Part shown: piece by piece, positions 1-8,376 of the stretch
Layout: each line of letters opens with the position of its first letter
How positions within the stretch are numbered: the stretch's first letter is position 1
NCBI GenBank assembly: GCA_028824575.1
Contig: JAPPDN010001023.1
Location: 1 to 64,000, forward strand
Reading direction: 5' to 3'
Length of the DNA: 64,000 nucleotides
From: Candidatus Poribacteria bacterium
GTDB lineage: Bacteria; Poribacteria; WGA-4E; WGA-3G
Position numbers and translations under genes: made by a program
The notes under the pieces: generated by a model
The model's input: only the letters and a program-made list of their open reading frames with translations
Database searches by the model: none
What the model was told of the DNA's origin: nothing

Positions 1-2
1 CG

Positions 3-389
3 ATCAAGATAGGCGAAGAAGTCAACATGACAGCGACGCTAAAGAACATAGGCACTCGCGATCTCGTGGACATCCGTATGCTTGTCGATGTCAACACGGA
101 TTGGAAATACACGGTTATCCCTGAAGTCGTCGGCGCATTGGAACGAAACGAGGAGACAGAGATCCAACTGACGTTGAGCCCACCTGCGGACATCGGCGTG
201 GGTGAATATCAAGCGAAGTTGAACGCAGAAGTCACCGTTGATAATCGTAAGTTTGAGGCACGCGACCGTTCGATCACAGTGCAGGTGGAGTCTCAAACAC
301 AAATGTCGGTGACGACGCTCCTGTTCGGTGCCTTGATACTCCTGATGATTGGGATTGTTATCGTCACGGTCCGGATCAGTAGGCGTTGA
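3..389 (+). CDS. C-terminal part of a membrane-anchored NEW3-domain protein (5' end outside window)
   Basis: The reading frame is open to the left edge, so this is the 3' part of a longer gene. The visible 129 residues form a beta-rich Ig-like segment resembling NEW3 (alpha-galactosidase-associated) domains, followed by one strongly hydrophobic helix at about residues 103-125 and a short basic tail (RISRR). That predicts an extracytoplasmic domain with a C-terminal membrane anchor. A TolC-like gene starts 24 nt downstream, so the pair probably belongs to an efflux or envelope operon whose pump genes lie upstream of the window. The domain call is a fold-level impression, and a catalytic role is not visible. 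Confidence 0.6.
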   Translation: MKIGEEVNMTATLKNIGTRDLVDIRMLVDVNTDWKYTVIPEVVGALERNEETEIQLTLSPPADIGVGEYQAKLNAEVTVDNRKFEARDRSITVQVESQTQMSVTTLLFGALILLMIGIVIVTVRISRR

Positions 390-412
390 TAACTATTGAA
401 ATGGAGATTTTT

Positions 413-1804
413 ATGAATAAAGGATTGATAGGTTGCATAATCTGTTTACTTTTGAGTATTGCAGATGTTTCTGCTGAAGTGCAACGACGCGTCTCACTGC
501 AGCCGGAACGCGCCATCGAACTCGCCCTACAGAACAATGAAGCCGTGAAACAGGCGGAAAAAGTCGTGGCGCGCGCCAAGGCAAACCTCCGCGTTTCCAA
601 GGCTGTTTATCTGCCACAAGTCGGGGTCACCGGTGAATACCAACGCCAAAAAGATGGCGATATCGATGAAAGAGACTATCTCACACGGGCACAGGCAAGT
701 ATGCTCCTCGCCCAATTCGGCGAAATTCCAGCAGGACTTGATGACGCCCAAGAACAGGTGCGTAAGGCGGAAATTGAATACGAAAACGCAAAAAAGCAGA
801 GCGTTCACGCCGTTCGGAATCTCTGGAACAATATCATCCTCACACAGGAAGAGATTCAGGAACGGCGTGCGATTGAAACCGAACTCAATAAAAAACTCAA
901 AGGCACCCAAATTAAGCACGCAGAAAAACGCATTCCTTTCCTCAGTCGCCTCAATACGGAACTTGAACTCTCCGAGCAACAACTCGCCATTAACGAACTT
1001 CAACGACGGCTTGATGTCGACACCGCCGTGCTTATCAGTCTCATCGGACTCGATCCACTGGCAGAAGTTACGCTCTCACAATCCCTACCTAACGATGATA
1101 TGACGCTCGAAACTGCTGTTGAACTCGCACTTTCAAACAACCTTGACTTGCGCGACTTAACTGGCGATATTGTCCGCCAAGAACGTCTCGCTGCAGAGAC
1201 AATCTGGAACCGATTCCCTGAACTCTTTGCCGAAGCACGTTACAAGGATCTCCATGTGCTATTGGAGCAACATCAACCCAGTGTAGGTACCAGGGGGCAG
1301 ACGTGGGACGCACGGGCACTCTATGATCCTGTTATCCTCGACCGAGAACGAGATAACTCGAGCATGTTTCAAACAAATCCGCGAACACGAGATGGCTGGG
1401 AACTGCGTTTCACCTTCAACATCCCGCTATACGACGGGAACAAGACGAAGCATCTCCGCGCCCGAGAACTTGCCGAACTTGAGAGACTTCAGTTGGAATA
1501 CGTCGAAAAAACGAAATCAATCCGTGTAGAGGTGCGACGCGACTACCGTGCGGTGGCGAATGCCAAGGAACGCATGGAGATCGAAGAAACACGGGTGAGG
1601 ATTTTTGAGCAAAGGTTACGAACCATAGAACGTGTGCTGGATGAAGTCACGGTTGAAATACCGGGGTATCAAAATATGACTTATAACGATGCGTTTCAAA
1701 CACAAGCACAATTTACAGAGGCACAACGGATCTTTTATCAGACGCGTCGAGACTACGCGAAAGCAAAGGAACGGCTCCGAGAAACAATGCAATGGATTGA
1801 GTGA
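413..1804 (+). CDS. TolC-like outer membrane efflux protein
   Basis: A 463-residue protein with a hydrophobic N-terminal signal peptide (MNKGLIGCIICLLLS...) followed by long, charged, heptad-rich helices arranged as two similar halves: ERAIELALQNNEAVKQAE near the N-terminus and ETAVELALSNNLDLRDL in the middle. This is the duplicated OEP layout of TolC/OprM channels, which trimerise in the outer membrane and connect to inner-membrane pumps. The ATG at 413 is preferred over an in-frame ATG at 401, because GGAG at 403-406 is well spaced for it and the signal peptide begins there. It follows the NEW3 gene closely. Its substrate is unknown. Confidence 0.85.
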   Translation: MNKGLIGCIICLLLSIADVSAEVQRRVSLQPERAIELALQNNEAVKQAEKVVARAKANLRVSKAVYLPQVGVTGEYQRQKDGDIDERDYLTRAQASMLLAQFGEIPAGLDDAQEQVRKAEIEYENAKKQSVHAVRNLWNNIILTQEEIQERRAIETELNKKLKGTQIKHAEKRIPFLSRLNTELELSEQQLAINELQRRLDVDTAVLISLIGLDPLAEVTLSQSLPNDDMTLETAVELALSNNLDLRDLTGDIVRQERLAAETIWNRFPELFAEARYKDLHVLLEQHQPSVGTRGQTWDARALYDPVILDRERDNSSMFQTNPRTRDGWELRFTFNIPLYDGNKTKHLRARELAELERLQLEYVEKTKSIRVEVRRDYRAVANAKERMEIEETRVRIFEQRLRTIERVLDEVTVEIPGYQNMTYNDAFQTQAQFTEAQRIFYQTRRDYAKAKERLRETMQWIE

Positions 1805-1853
1805 TATTCACGGATGCCACACCGCAAGTATTATTACGAAGGACTCAAAAGAT

Positions 1854-3023
1854 ATGGACTTTAATATTTTTCAACTTTTGACACATGAAACAATGATATT
1901 TCTCGCGATCCTGAGCTGTGGACTCTATACGGGGTACACGGATTTCCGCTACGGGAAAATCGCCAATGTTTACACGCTCAGTTTACTCATCCTAGGCGTT
2001 ATGAGTCAGGCCCTTTTTGTAACTGCAGGTGAAATAACTTGGGGTCACAGTTGTATAATCCTTTTTGGGGGATTAGGCATCTCATTTGCGATGTTTTGTA
2101 CAGGAATCTGGGCGGCGGGAGATGCTAAACTGTTTTGGGGGATGAGTTTAGTGATGCCTCCGAGTGCCTTTAGCGGGATGCCAGAGACGCAATTTTACCC
2201 ACTGATTTTGATAGTCAATATTTTCGTTCTGTTTTTAATCTATATCACCTTGAAATCAATCTTCAAAATACCACTGCAGCAGCAGCGGACACTGATTTCA
2301 AAAAATTTCATGACGCACCTAAAACAATTTCCGCGGCGAATCCTTCAAATGCTTTCATACATAGGGGTAGGCGGATCGGCTTTTTACATACCACGCCGAT
2401 TTGGAGTAGAGTTAGATCTCGCTATCCAACTTGCTTTGTTTGCGATGATCGCTTTTGCCTTCAATAAGGTAATTGAAAGGTATATCCCTGAAAGGTATAA
2501 AATGGCATTTCATATAATTTTTCTCCCGTTGACAATATTTTTCGTAATTCGCTCGTTAATTGACCTCGGCAGCTTGATTTTCTTTATTTTTCTCATCTCA
2601 TTCTTCTTAGCCATATCTGGTTCTTTTATCCGCTCTTTATTTACAAACGCAACATCAATCAAAGATCTGAAACCTAACATGATTCCGGCAGAACGCATCG
2701 TCAGGGTTCAAGAACAGCACGGCACCCATAAATATATAAAAATACCCTCAAATTTTGCCAATCCAGCAAAAAAGAACATTGTTGTTGATGTTTCATCCGA
2801 AGGGTTGACAGAGAAACAGATAGCACACTTGCACCAACTTAAGGCGGAGGGGTGTTTATATGAAGCTGAAACGGGTTTGCTCATTCAAGAAAAGATCCCT
2901 TTCGCTTTTATGATTGTCCTTGGAGCCCTGGTAAACTTCCTTGCCAAGGGAATGATTCATTCTTTTATTCCGCCTGTGGAACCCAGCCAAATCTTAGAAA
3001 GTGTTAGGTTATTTTTTGCTTAA
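1854..3023 (+). CDS. A24-family prepilin peptidase-like membrane protein
   Basis: A 389-residue polytopic membrane protein. The N-terminal part carries the two aspartate motifs of type IV prepilin/preflagellin peptidases: TDFRYGKI (Asp30) and AAGDAKLF (Asp90, in place of the usual GxGD). These enzymes cleave the short leader of pilins at the inner membrane. The protein is longer than a minimal TadV/CpaA enzyme. It has extra membrane helices and a soluble segment (about residues 270-350) before a last hydrophobic stretch, reminiscent of archaeal-type A24 proteins. ATG 1854 lies 49 nt after the TolC-like gene. No pilin gene is visible nearby. Confidence 0.7.
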   Translation: MDFNIFQLLTHETMIFLAILSCGLYTGYTDFRYGKIANVYTLSLLILGVMSQALFVTAGEITWGHSCIILFGGLGISFAMFCTGIWAAGDAKLFWGMSLVMPPSAFSGMPETQFYPLILIVNIFVLFLIYITLKSIFKIPLQQQRTLISKNFMTHLKQFPRRILQMLSYIGVGGSAFYIPRRFGVELDLAIQLALFAMIAFAFNKVIERYIPERYKMAFHIIFLPLTIFFVIRSLIDLGSLIFFIFLISFFLAISGSFIRSLFTNATSIKDLKPNMIPAERIVRVQEQHGTHKYIKIPSNFANPAKKNIVVDVSSEGLTEKQIAHLHQLKAEGCLYEAETGLLIQEKIPFAFMIVLGALVNFLAKGMIHSFIPPVEPSQILESVRLFFA

Positions 3024-3024
3024 T

Positions 3025-3348
3025 ATGGAAACCTTGTCGAAAGCAAACATTATGAGAGACCTAAATCCCTGTGCCAGTCGAAAAACGGTCTATCGTGTTT
3101 TCAAGACACTTGAGGAACTCGGATCGATAATTCAGGTTAAAATGAGAGTTTATGGGATGAAAGATGAGAGTTTATGGGATGTCATACATCTTAAAATGAG
3201 AGTTTATGGGATGCCTCTTGTAACTGTTAAGGGTCAGCCTAACCCTCTCGGACTTTCAGAGGAACGCCTTGAATTTCAAATCCTACTGGACGCATTCAAT
3301 GCCTGCCGTGCGTCTCAATCTCCAGAGGGTTTTACCACAGGGGCTTGA
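3025..3348 (+). pseudogene. HTH-like fragment interrupted by iteron DNA
   Basis: An ORF of about 107 codons starts at the ATG one base after the previous stop. Its first 37 residues (METLSKANIMRDLNPC... to ...LEELGSII) look like part of a winged helix. The next section is translated iteron DNA, so the peptide MRVYGM recurs with the repeats. The rest has no recognisable fold. I read this as a gene fragment joined to a displaced iteron cluster rather than a working gene. Confidence 0.35.
3142..3213 (+). repeat. Detached Rep iteron cluster (3 copies)
   Basis: Three copies of the 18-nt core ATGAGAGTTTATGGGATG at 3142, 3164 and 3196, with start-to-start distances of 22 and 32 bp. The same repeat, spacing and linker (ATA-AATCTTAAA type) occur in the main array at 8100-8352, and similarity continues past the last copy into a CCTCTTGTAAC stretch. 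This is a partial duplicate of the replication origin about 5 kb away. Confidence 0.85.
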
Positions 3349-3375
3349 AATCAAAGAGGCTTGTCAGCGATTCTC

Positions 3376-3405
3376 GTGCCTTTTTCTTCCCGGATGTGCT
3401 ATACT
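3376..3405 (+). promoter_or_regulatory. Possible promoter for the 3436 gene
   Basis: TATACT at 3400-3405 is the same -10 hexamer used by other genes in this window. The -35 region is weak (GTGCCT at 3376, 18-bp spacing). The -10 lies in the loop of a CCCGGA (3389-3394) / TCCGGG (3420-3425) inverted repeat, and GGGAGG just before the start codon overlaps the second arm, so folding could mask the ribosome binding site. Confidence 0.4.
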
Positions 3406-3435
3406 GTAATATATGTTTCTCCGGGAGGCTTGACG

Positions 3436-4587
3436 ATGGCATGGACAGAAGACAACAACAAACAAACGATCAATCAGCTACTCGACTATTATGCCGATTT
3501 ACTCTCAAGATATGCAGATTTTGTTGAGCAACTCGGGACTGCGGATCTCCCCACGAAACTGAAATCACTGCAAACATTGAAGTCGGTAGCCCTTACGATT
3601 GACGCGCTCTTGCGCCGGTGGTCGTTCGCAAATAGAGGCTACGATTCTAACACACATCAGGCACGTCAAGCCGCCGCGGAACTCTCCACTCAGAAGTCCA
3701 CGCCAGAGAACGATACCGAAGACGTTTCTTATACAGATGACGACATGGTAGAACTGAAGATACGGTTGCGTGCACTCCCCGAAAGTGAAGATGAACCTTT
3801 CATCACTGGTGAAACACTCGAAGAAACCGACGCTCCGTCCCCCGAGCCCCTCAAAGTAAAGAAATCAATGGTCGCTGCTGCGATTTCTAACTTTCTCGAG
3901 GCGGGTGAGCAGTCGACTGCTGCGATCGCCCGAAAGACCGGACGCTCTGAGCGAACCGTGCGTCGCGATCTCACAGAAATGCTATCGGCTGGCAAGGTGT
4001 CCCTCGTCAAAAAAGGCGTTTACAAGTTGCATCGTTCTGTGAAGTGGACGGAATTGGATAATCGAGAAATCATCAATGAGTTGCTCCGCGTCTATACTGA
4101 AATGATTGATGTTTGCAAGGGTGGCGTGAAGGATGGATTCACGTTGGAGGACGTGAGTGATACCGAGCAGCTCAAGAGTGTCAAAACCTTCAACGCGTGC
4201 GTCGCGACGGTTGACAGGCTCATGAAAAGGTGGTCGCTGGTGCATCTCGGCTGGAACACGAACCCGCAACTCGCGAAAGCCGATGCGGAAGCGGAAGCGT
4301 TTGCGGCGGCGCGTGTCGATCTACAGGACGCGCCGATCGAGGCGTTTTTCGAGGTGACAACACACTATCATTCGGATATGAAAGCGATTGTCTTTAGTAT
4401 GCCTCGTGCGAGAAAAAATACGCCTCCCAATTATGAGGTCGGGCTGTGGGCGTATGATGGGACGGCACAAGAACTGTATCCGCCTAATAGCACTAAACCG
4501 ATTTCTGAGTCGGCGGCGCGGAAAATACTGCTAAACCGAAAAACAACGGACCCCGCGCCGCTGATTGTTTTTGGAAGAGCCTGGTGA
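3436..4587 (+). CDS. HTH protein with an internally duplicated flanking domain
   Basis: A 383-residue protein; ATG 3436 follows a strong GGGAGG. A DeoR/wHTH-like segment lies in the centre (about residues 135-190: AAISNFLEAGEQSTAAIARKT, then SERTVRRDLTEMLSAG). It is flanked by two copies of a helical module of about 75 residues. Copy 1 begins NKQTINQLLDYYADLL and contains LKSLQTLKSVALTIDALLRRWS. Copy 2 begins NREIINELLRVYTEMI and contains LKSVKTFNACVATVDRLMKRWS. A C-terminal domain of about 90 residues follows. I do not recognise the family. DNA binding is supported by the HTH, and the location suggests a plasmid accessory or regulatory role. Confidence 0.7.
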   Translation: MAWTEDNNKQTINQLLDYYADLLSRYADFVEQLGTADLPTKLKSLQTLKSVALTIDALLRRWSFANRGYDSNTHQARQAAAELSTQKSTPENDTEDVSYTDDDMVELKIRLRALPESEDEPFITGETLEETDAPSPEPLKVKKSMVAAAISNFLEAGEQSTAAIARKTGRSERTVRRDLTEMLSAGKVSLVKKGVYKLHRSVKWTELDNREIINELLRVYTEMIDVCKGGVKDGFTLEDVSDTEQLKSVKTFNACVATVDRLMKRWSLVHLGWNTNPQLAKADAEAEAFAAARVDLQDAPIEAFFEVTTHYHSDMKAIVFSMPRARKNTPPNYEVGLWAYDGTAQELYPPNSTKPISESAARKILLNRKTTDPAPLIVFGRAW

Positions 4588-4857
4588 AAGGTTTGTTCAT
4601 TTCCGCTGAAAACTGTCCGTTTTCTCGTGAATTTTGTCCGTTTCTGACTGTTTTTTCGCTGTTCCTTTGCACGCCTACCTGATGCTCCCTTTCCCTGACC
4701 CCTGATAAACATTGACTTTCTCTGTTTCTGCTGCGCTGAAAAACGGTGATCGTGATCGGGCGGAACGCAAAAAAAATCGTTTTTCTTCATATTGGGCGGT
4801 GTGTACAAATTATTCAAACGTTGTGCGGTGAAGGTCAAACATCGTCTCAGGCGTGTG

Positions 4858-5183
4858 TCACGGTAGGCTGTGAGTTGTGTTAATATCAGACCGCTCCCGG
4901 TGCCACGCCATTAGATCGGCAATTGCGTCCCCGCCGTCGATGTTCACTGGCACGGCTCGGCTGTATTCTTTTCCCTTGACGATGGATTTGTCAAATAACA
5001 GGTCGCTGACGGGCTGCTGGTTCTGATAGACATCGCCAATCGTTAGGCTGAGCAGTTCACTGATGCGCCTGCTAGTGGAGACACTGAGCATGAATAAACC
5101 GCGGTTGCGGGCTTCATACGGCCCGGTGAAACAGATTGAAACGCGTTGAATCTCGGTGTTGTCAAGGGGCGTGTGTCTTTCAT
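4858..5183 (-). pseudogene. Truncated, frameshifted tyrosine recombinase
   Basis: Translation from ATG 5183 begins MKDTRPL, then needs a one-base shift near 5160 to continue as TEIQRV...YEARNRGLFMLSVST and RRISELLSLTIGDVYQ. This is clearly the same family as the intact recombinase at 30529-31269 (MKGTRPLDTHEIRKVADCF..., GGRISELL). Similarity stops after the WHRERSD region. The H-x-x-R, second His and Tyr parts of the active site are absent, so the copy cannot be active. Confidence 0.8.
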
Positions 5184-5197
5184 ATTGATATTCGCAA

Positions 5198-5557
5198 CTA
5201 TTGAGACACTGCTTTGCTGGTGTCCGGTCTGGGCTGTGGAGATTTCGGTTGTGCTTTCACTAATGCGAAAATAGAGATGATGAACGCACCGAGAGCGCAG
5301 ATGGTAACAAGCCAGTCTCTTAAGACACCAAAGCCGATGCTGCGTCCTCGTAGTTCCGCAACACCTGTTTCGACTGTCCGCAGGCGTGTCTCAATAGCGT
5401 CAACTTTGGTGTCAACTTTTTCTATACGTGCCGTTAAGGCGGTTTCTGACTCTTTAACGATCTGTCGTATTTTTTCCAAGTCTTGAGTGGTCAACTCGCC
5501 AAGAGCGGGCAAAGCGACCACAGAAAAGAGGATCGAGAGCGCGAGGATCGTTTTCAT
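5198..5557 (-). CDS. Small signal-peptide/coiled-coil/membrane protein, paralog 1
   Basis: A 119-residue protein of unknown family, one of three paralogs in the window (others at 11196-11630 and 28850-29233). It has a signal peptide (MKTILALSILFSVVALPALG), a shared motif after cleavage (ELTTQDLEKIRQIVKES), a coiled coil of about 40 residues (VDTKVDAIETRLRTVETGVAEL), one membrane helix (about residues 82-103) and a short polar proline-rich tail. This predicts an inner-membrane protein with its coiled coil in the periplasm. The start matches the other paralogs (CCCATGAAA). It is preceded by a pseudoknot-forming leader and its own promoter. Function is unknown. Confidence 0.75.
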   Translation of the reverse strand: MKTILALSILFSVVALPALGELTTQDLEKIRQIVKESETALTARIEKVDTKVDAIETRLRTVETGVAELRGRSIGFGVLRDWLVTICALGAFIISIFALVKAQPKSPQPRPDTSKAVSQ

Positions 5558-5589
5558 GGGAGGTTCCAGTTCCAGTTTGATTTATCCCC

Positions 5590-5649
5590 CTGCTAAGGTG
5601 GGAGGGTGGCAGAAACGGAGTGAGACTCCGAGTCTTAGCAGTGCCACCC
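5590..5649 (-). ncRNA. Pseudoknot-forming leader RNA, copy 1
   Basis: In the RNA sense (minus strand) the order is P1 5' GGGTGGCA (5649-5642), P2 5' CTGCTAAG (5641-5634), hairpin CGGAG/CTCCG (5630-5616, 5-nt loop), P1 3' TGCCACCC (5611-5604), spacer TCCCAC (5603-5598), P2 3' CTTAGCAG (5597-5590). P1 and P2 are interleaved, so both can form only as a pseudoknot. The element ends 32 nt before the ATG of the 5198-5557 gene. Copies at 29263-29317 and 11110-11163 keep the architecture with compensating base changes. I know of no named RNA family that it matches. Confidence 0.7.
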
Positions 5650-5665
5650 ACAACTGGATTTTAAG

Positions 5666-5694
5666 AGTATATCAGATTTGCGAAAATTAGGCAA
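5666..5694 (-). promoter_or_regulatory. Promoter of paralog 1 leader
   Basis: On the minus strand, TTGCCT (5694-5689), a 17-nt spacer and TATACT (5671-5666). Transcription would begin just upstream of the pseudoknot. The two other paralog loci have the same arrangement. Confidence 0.7.
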
Positions 5695-5696
5695 GT

Positions 5697-6194
5697 TTAT
5701 CTTCGGGTCAGTCTATCCAGCCAGTTGCGTTTCTTTTCGGGGTTCGGGAGCATTAACACCCGGGTCTTTTCCTGTTCAGCTGATAACATATCGAGGAGTT
5801 TGGATTTCTCGCTTGTCAGTGTGGTTTCCCGATCGGAGGCTTGTGCGAGTTGTGTCTTGAGATCTGCGATCTGGTTCTCGAGTAAATCAACAATTTTGGG
5901 GGTGTCAGTGTCTGTCATGGAGGGGTTTTGATAGGTTTCATTCCCGTTCATTGACGGGGTTTGGTGGGCGTCGTTGACAGGTTCTGCATGTTCGCTGGTT
6001 TCTGCTGCGGGCGGTTGTATCCCGTTCGATTGCTTCAGCTGCCCATAGACGCGTGTGAGTTCTGAAATGTCAATCTGCTTGCGGTTTTTCGCGTCGGTTT
6101 CAAAGGAGACTTTTCCGCTTTTGAGGTCGCGTCGGAGGGTTGACTCGGAGACTGGAATGACCTTGACGGCTTCGGTTATGGTCAATTTTGACAT
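5697..6194 (-). CDS. HTH protein with C-terminal coiled coil (plasmid accessory type)
   Basis: A 165-residue protein. Residues 1-50 form a helix-turn-helix of excisionase/MerR-like character (KLTITEAVKVIPVSESTLRRDL, SGKVSFETDAKNRKQIDISEL). A Pro/Ser/Thr/Asn-rich linker (about 58-98) follows, then a coiled coil (about 100-145, LLENQIADLKTQLAQ...) and a basic C-terminus (RNWLDRLTRR). This resembles DNA-binding accessory proteins common on plasmids, but the exact role is unknown. The four-copy palindrome array at 6467-6552 lies 273 bp upstream of its start and could be its operator or that of the neighbouring gene. Confidence 0.65.
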   Translation of the reverse strand: MSKLTITEAVKVIPVSESTLRRDLKSGKVSFETDAKNRKQIDISELTRVYGQLKQSNGIQPPAAETSEHAEPVNDAHQTPSMNGNETYQNPSMTDTDTPKIVDLLENQIADLKTQLAQASDRETTLTSEKSKLLDMLSAEQEKTRVLMLPNPEKKRNWLDRLTRR

Positions 6195-6349
6195 GGTTTC
6201 AATTCCTTTCTTTGGAAGGGTTTGGTAGGTGTTATTGACTGTCTTAACGATGCGGGCATGAAGTGGGTTGCAAATATATAGGGCTATTGAGTTTTCGGGA
6301 ACTTTCCGCCGGTTCTACAGGAAGTCGCCCCTACAGGAATAGTGGTCGG

Positions 6350-6448
6350 CACCAGTGCAGCGCGTCCGTCCCGGATTTACCGAGCTGCGTCGCTGCGGGT
6401 GATACACTGGAAGAAGTGAAGGTATGGTTGGAAATGACAGCGTTTTGA
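6350..6448 (+). pseudogene. HicB-like antitoxin fragment
   Basis: The peptide SVPDLPSCVAAGDTLEEVK matches the core signature of HicB antitoxins (PDLPGCxAxGDTxEE). The part before it is unrelated and the ORF ends 11 residues after it. No hicA partner is visible. I read it as a decayed fragment. Confidence 0.4.
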
Positions 6449-6466
6449 GACAGTTTTTCAAAAGGC

Positions 6467-6552
6467 GTATCAAAAAGTGATACGGGTGTGTGTCAAAAAA
6501 TGATACGAAGGTGTGTCAAAAAGTGATACGGGGGCGTATCAAAAAATGATAC
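6467..6552 (+). repeat. Four 17-bp palindromic repeats at exact 23-bp spacing
   Basis: GTATCAAAAAGTGATAC (6467-6483), GTGTCAAAAAATGATAC (6490-6506), GTGTCAAAAAGTGATAC (6513-6529) and GTATCAAAAAATGATAC (6536-6552). Every start-to-start distance is 23 bp. Each unit is a near palindrome (GTATCA/TGATAC). The array lies between the 3' end of the 6633-7265 gene and the start of the 6194 HTH gene, both on the minus strand. It is most likely a protein-binding array (operator, second origin or partition site). Confidence 0.85.
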
Positions 6553-6632
6553 GGGTTACACCCGATGAACCTACGTCAGCCGTGCCTTGAAATTTTTGCT
6601 TAAAACTCTTTAAAGAACTTTAAAAGAATTCT

Positions 6633-7265
6633 TTAAGGAAGACGCGATTCAGATATAAGATTTTTGAGTCTTTTAAGGTTCGCAGGGTTAACAACATAGG
6701 GAGAATTCCTGAGTTCTTCTTTAACACCATCCGTCAAATATTCGATGTGTCCGTTAACGGTTTCCCAGTTCTCCTTCCACTCCATAGTCGTTTCAAATTC
6801 TTGCGAGCCTGTGTTGAAACGATACAAACGTCCAGCACGCGAATAAACTTTTACTTCCTGTCCGTCCATTTCTTTGATTTCCAAGAGGTTTGTGGGTGTG
6901 GCTGGGGATTCACGAGTTGCGGGTGTGTCGTCGGGTTGGCGTGTTGCGGCTTGCGTTTGAGATTCAGTTTTATTTTTCCCGCCCGCCTGACCGATAGGTT
7001 TGAGTGCGGTGAGTTCCCACGTGTAAAAATAGCCTTTTGTCACAGTCCGAGTGAGCCAACCCCCTTTTTCAAGTTCACGGATCCCTACTTTGACGGAACG
7101 CAGATCCAAGCCTGTTTTTTTTACAAGCTCCTTGTAGCTAAACGGCTGCGTAATATGGGTCGTGTAGTCGGAATGGATTTTGAGCTGAATGAAAGTCAGT
7201 CGTTGTGCTTTGGGGAGAAGCCCTATTTTCCATAAGATGGTGTTCTCTATTTGCGCGTATGCCAT
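6633..7265 (-). CDS. Winged-helix replication-type or regulatory protein
   Basis: A 210-residue protein. The first 90 residues look like a winged-helix domain as found in plasmid replication/regulation proteins (AYAQIENTILWKIGLL, LTFIQLKIHSDYTT, SYKELVKKTGLDLRSVKVGIRELEK, then the wing GGWLTRTVTKGYFYTWEL). A low-complexity Gln/Thr/Pro linker (about 95-130) and a C-terminal domain (about 130-205) follow. The first half resembles domains that pick a DNA site by a recognition helix and wing. The array at 6467-6552 sits 80 bp beyond its stop codon. An accessory initiator or regulator is plausible; no enzymatic motif is visible. Confidence 0.6.
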   Translation of the reverse strand: MAYAQIENTILWKIGLLPKAQRLTFIQLKIHSDYTTHITQPFSYKELVKKTGLDLRSVKVGIRELEKGGWLTRTVTKGYFYTWELTALKPIGQAGGKNKTESQTQAATRQPDDTPATRESPATPTNLLEIKEMDGQEVKVYSRAGRLYRFNTGSQEFETTMEWKENWETVNGHIEYLTDGVKEELRNSPYVVNPANLKRLKNLISESRLP

Positions 7266-8099
7266 TCGAGATGTCTCCTTACCGGATGTAACTTCAATTG
7301 GGTTAAGTGCATAATTCTATAGGGGCTTACTCCTAAAATTGAATTTGTTGTGAGTTTGAAGAGATGTTGAGAGTGCGAAGAAAATTGGGGCCGCTCGTGC
7401 CAGCCGATATCAGGATCCTGTAAGCGTGCTTTCTCTTTCGGATGTTTAAGGGCACGCGAGGCATTGACGAGACAGTGGATGAGGATCTCGTGGGTATCAT
7501 AGCGTCGGTCGTGAACCGCAAGATTTTTGTTGCGAAAATTAGAGAAATCTCGTATCATTTTCTTGTGAAATAGCAGGTCGGCAAACAAACATCTTGTTGG
7601 TGAACGAGTGTTTGCGCGCGCTTGCTCCCTGAAATACAATGGCCATTTGATGCAGCCCAAATGTTCAGATTGCGTGTCTAAGGATGTCAGGTCTTATGAC
7701 GCGATTTGATAGTTTGGGCTGTTTTATTTATATTATATTATATAGATAACCTTATTTTCAGTAAAGTTTTTTCTTGAGATGAGTGTAGGAGAGGGCACAA
7801 ACCGGCGAATGCCTTGCCAGTCGGTGGTGAAATGGAAGGGTGGGAAGAAGTTAGAAAGTGTTAGTCAAGCGAGGAAGAGGAAATTCGGACTCACAGCCTA
7901 TGCTATCAGGGTCGCTTCTATGGAAGAGGACTTCAATTCTTTAAATTTTTTTATCGTTGAACAACAAAAATCAAGGACCTTTACACTTCTCAAAAACCGT
8001 TTTGCCCCCTATGTTGTTTAACAATTTTAATATATATTAATTTTAAATGTTTTAAGGGTGCGATGCGACCACGCCACACCTACATTCCCAGATTTTAAA

Positions 8100-8352
8100 A
8101 TGAGAGTTTATGGGATGAAAGATGAGAGTTTATGGGATGCTATAAATCTTAAAATGAGAGTTTATGGGATGAAAGATGAGAGTTTATGGGATGAAAGATG
8201 AGAGTTTATGGGATGCTATAAATCTTAAAATGAGAGTTTATGGGATACCTCTTGTAACCTGTTCTTGAGACTATGGGAAACACGCATTTTCGTTCTTAAA
8301 ATGTTCGTTAAAATGAGAGTTTATGGGATGAAAGGCGAAAGTTTATGTTGAT
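8100..8352 (+). repeat. Rep-binding iterons (7 copies plus 1 degenerate)
   Basis: The core ATGAGAGTTTATGGGATG starts at 8100, 8122, 8154, 8176, 8198, 8230 (last base changed) and 8313. A degenerate copy (GCGAAAGTTTATG) lies around 8335-8352. Spacings are 22, 32, 22, 22, 32, 83 and 22 bp. The 22 and 32 bp steps are near two and three helical turns, so bound proteins would lie on one face of the DNA. The degenerate copy overlaps the -35 box of the rep promoter. Confidence 0.9.
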
Positions 8353-8376
8353 GTTCTCTCATTTTTGTTGTATACT
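8348..8376 (+). promoter_or_regulatory. Promoter of the replication initiator gene
   Basis: TTGATG (8348-8353), a 17-nt spacer and TATACT (8371-8376), 29 nt upstream of the rep start. The -35 box overlaps the degenerate last iteron, which suggests that the initiator represses its own synthesis, as in many iteron plasmids. Confidence 0.7.

Noticed and set aside
5590..5649. HDV-like ribozyme identity for the pseudoknot leaders
   Set aside because: Stem order fits, but the inner hairpin has a variable length and a short loop and I cannot place the conserved P1.1 pair or a catalytic C with certainty. Only a covariance search or cleavage test could settle it.
7247..7660. Open frame of 137 codons on the minus strand
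   Set aside because: It overlaps the start of the winged-helix gene, has no recognisable domain and no good ribosome site.
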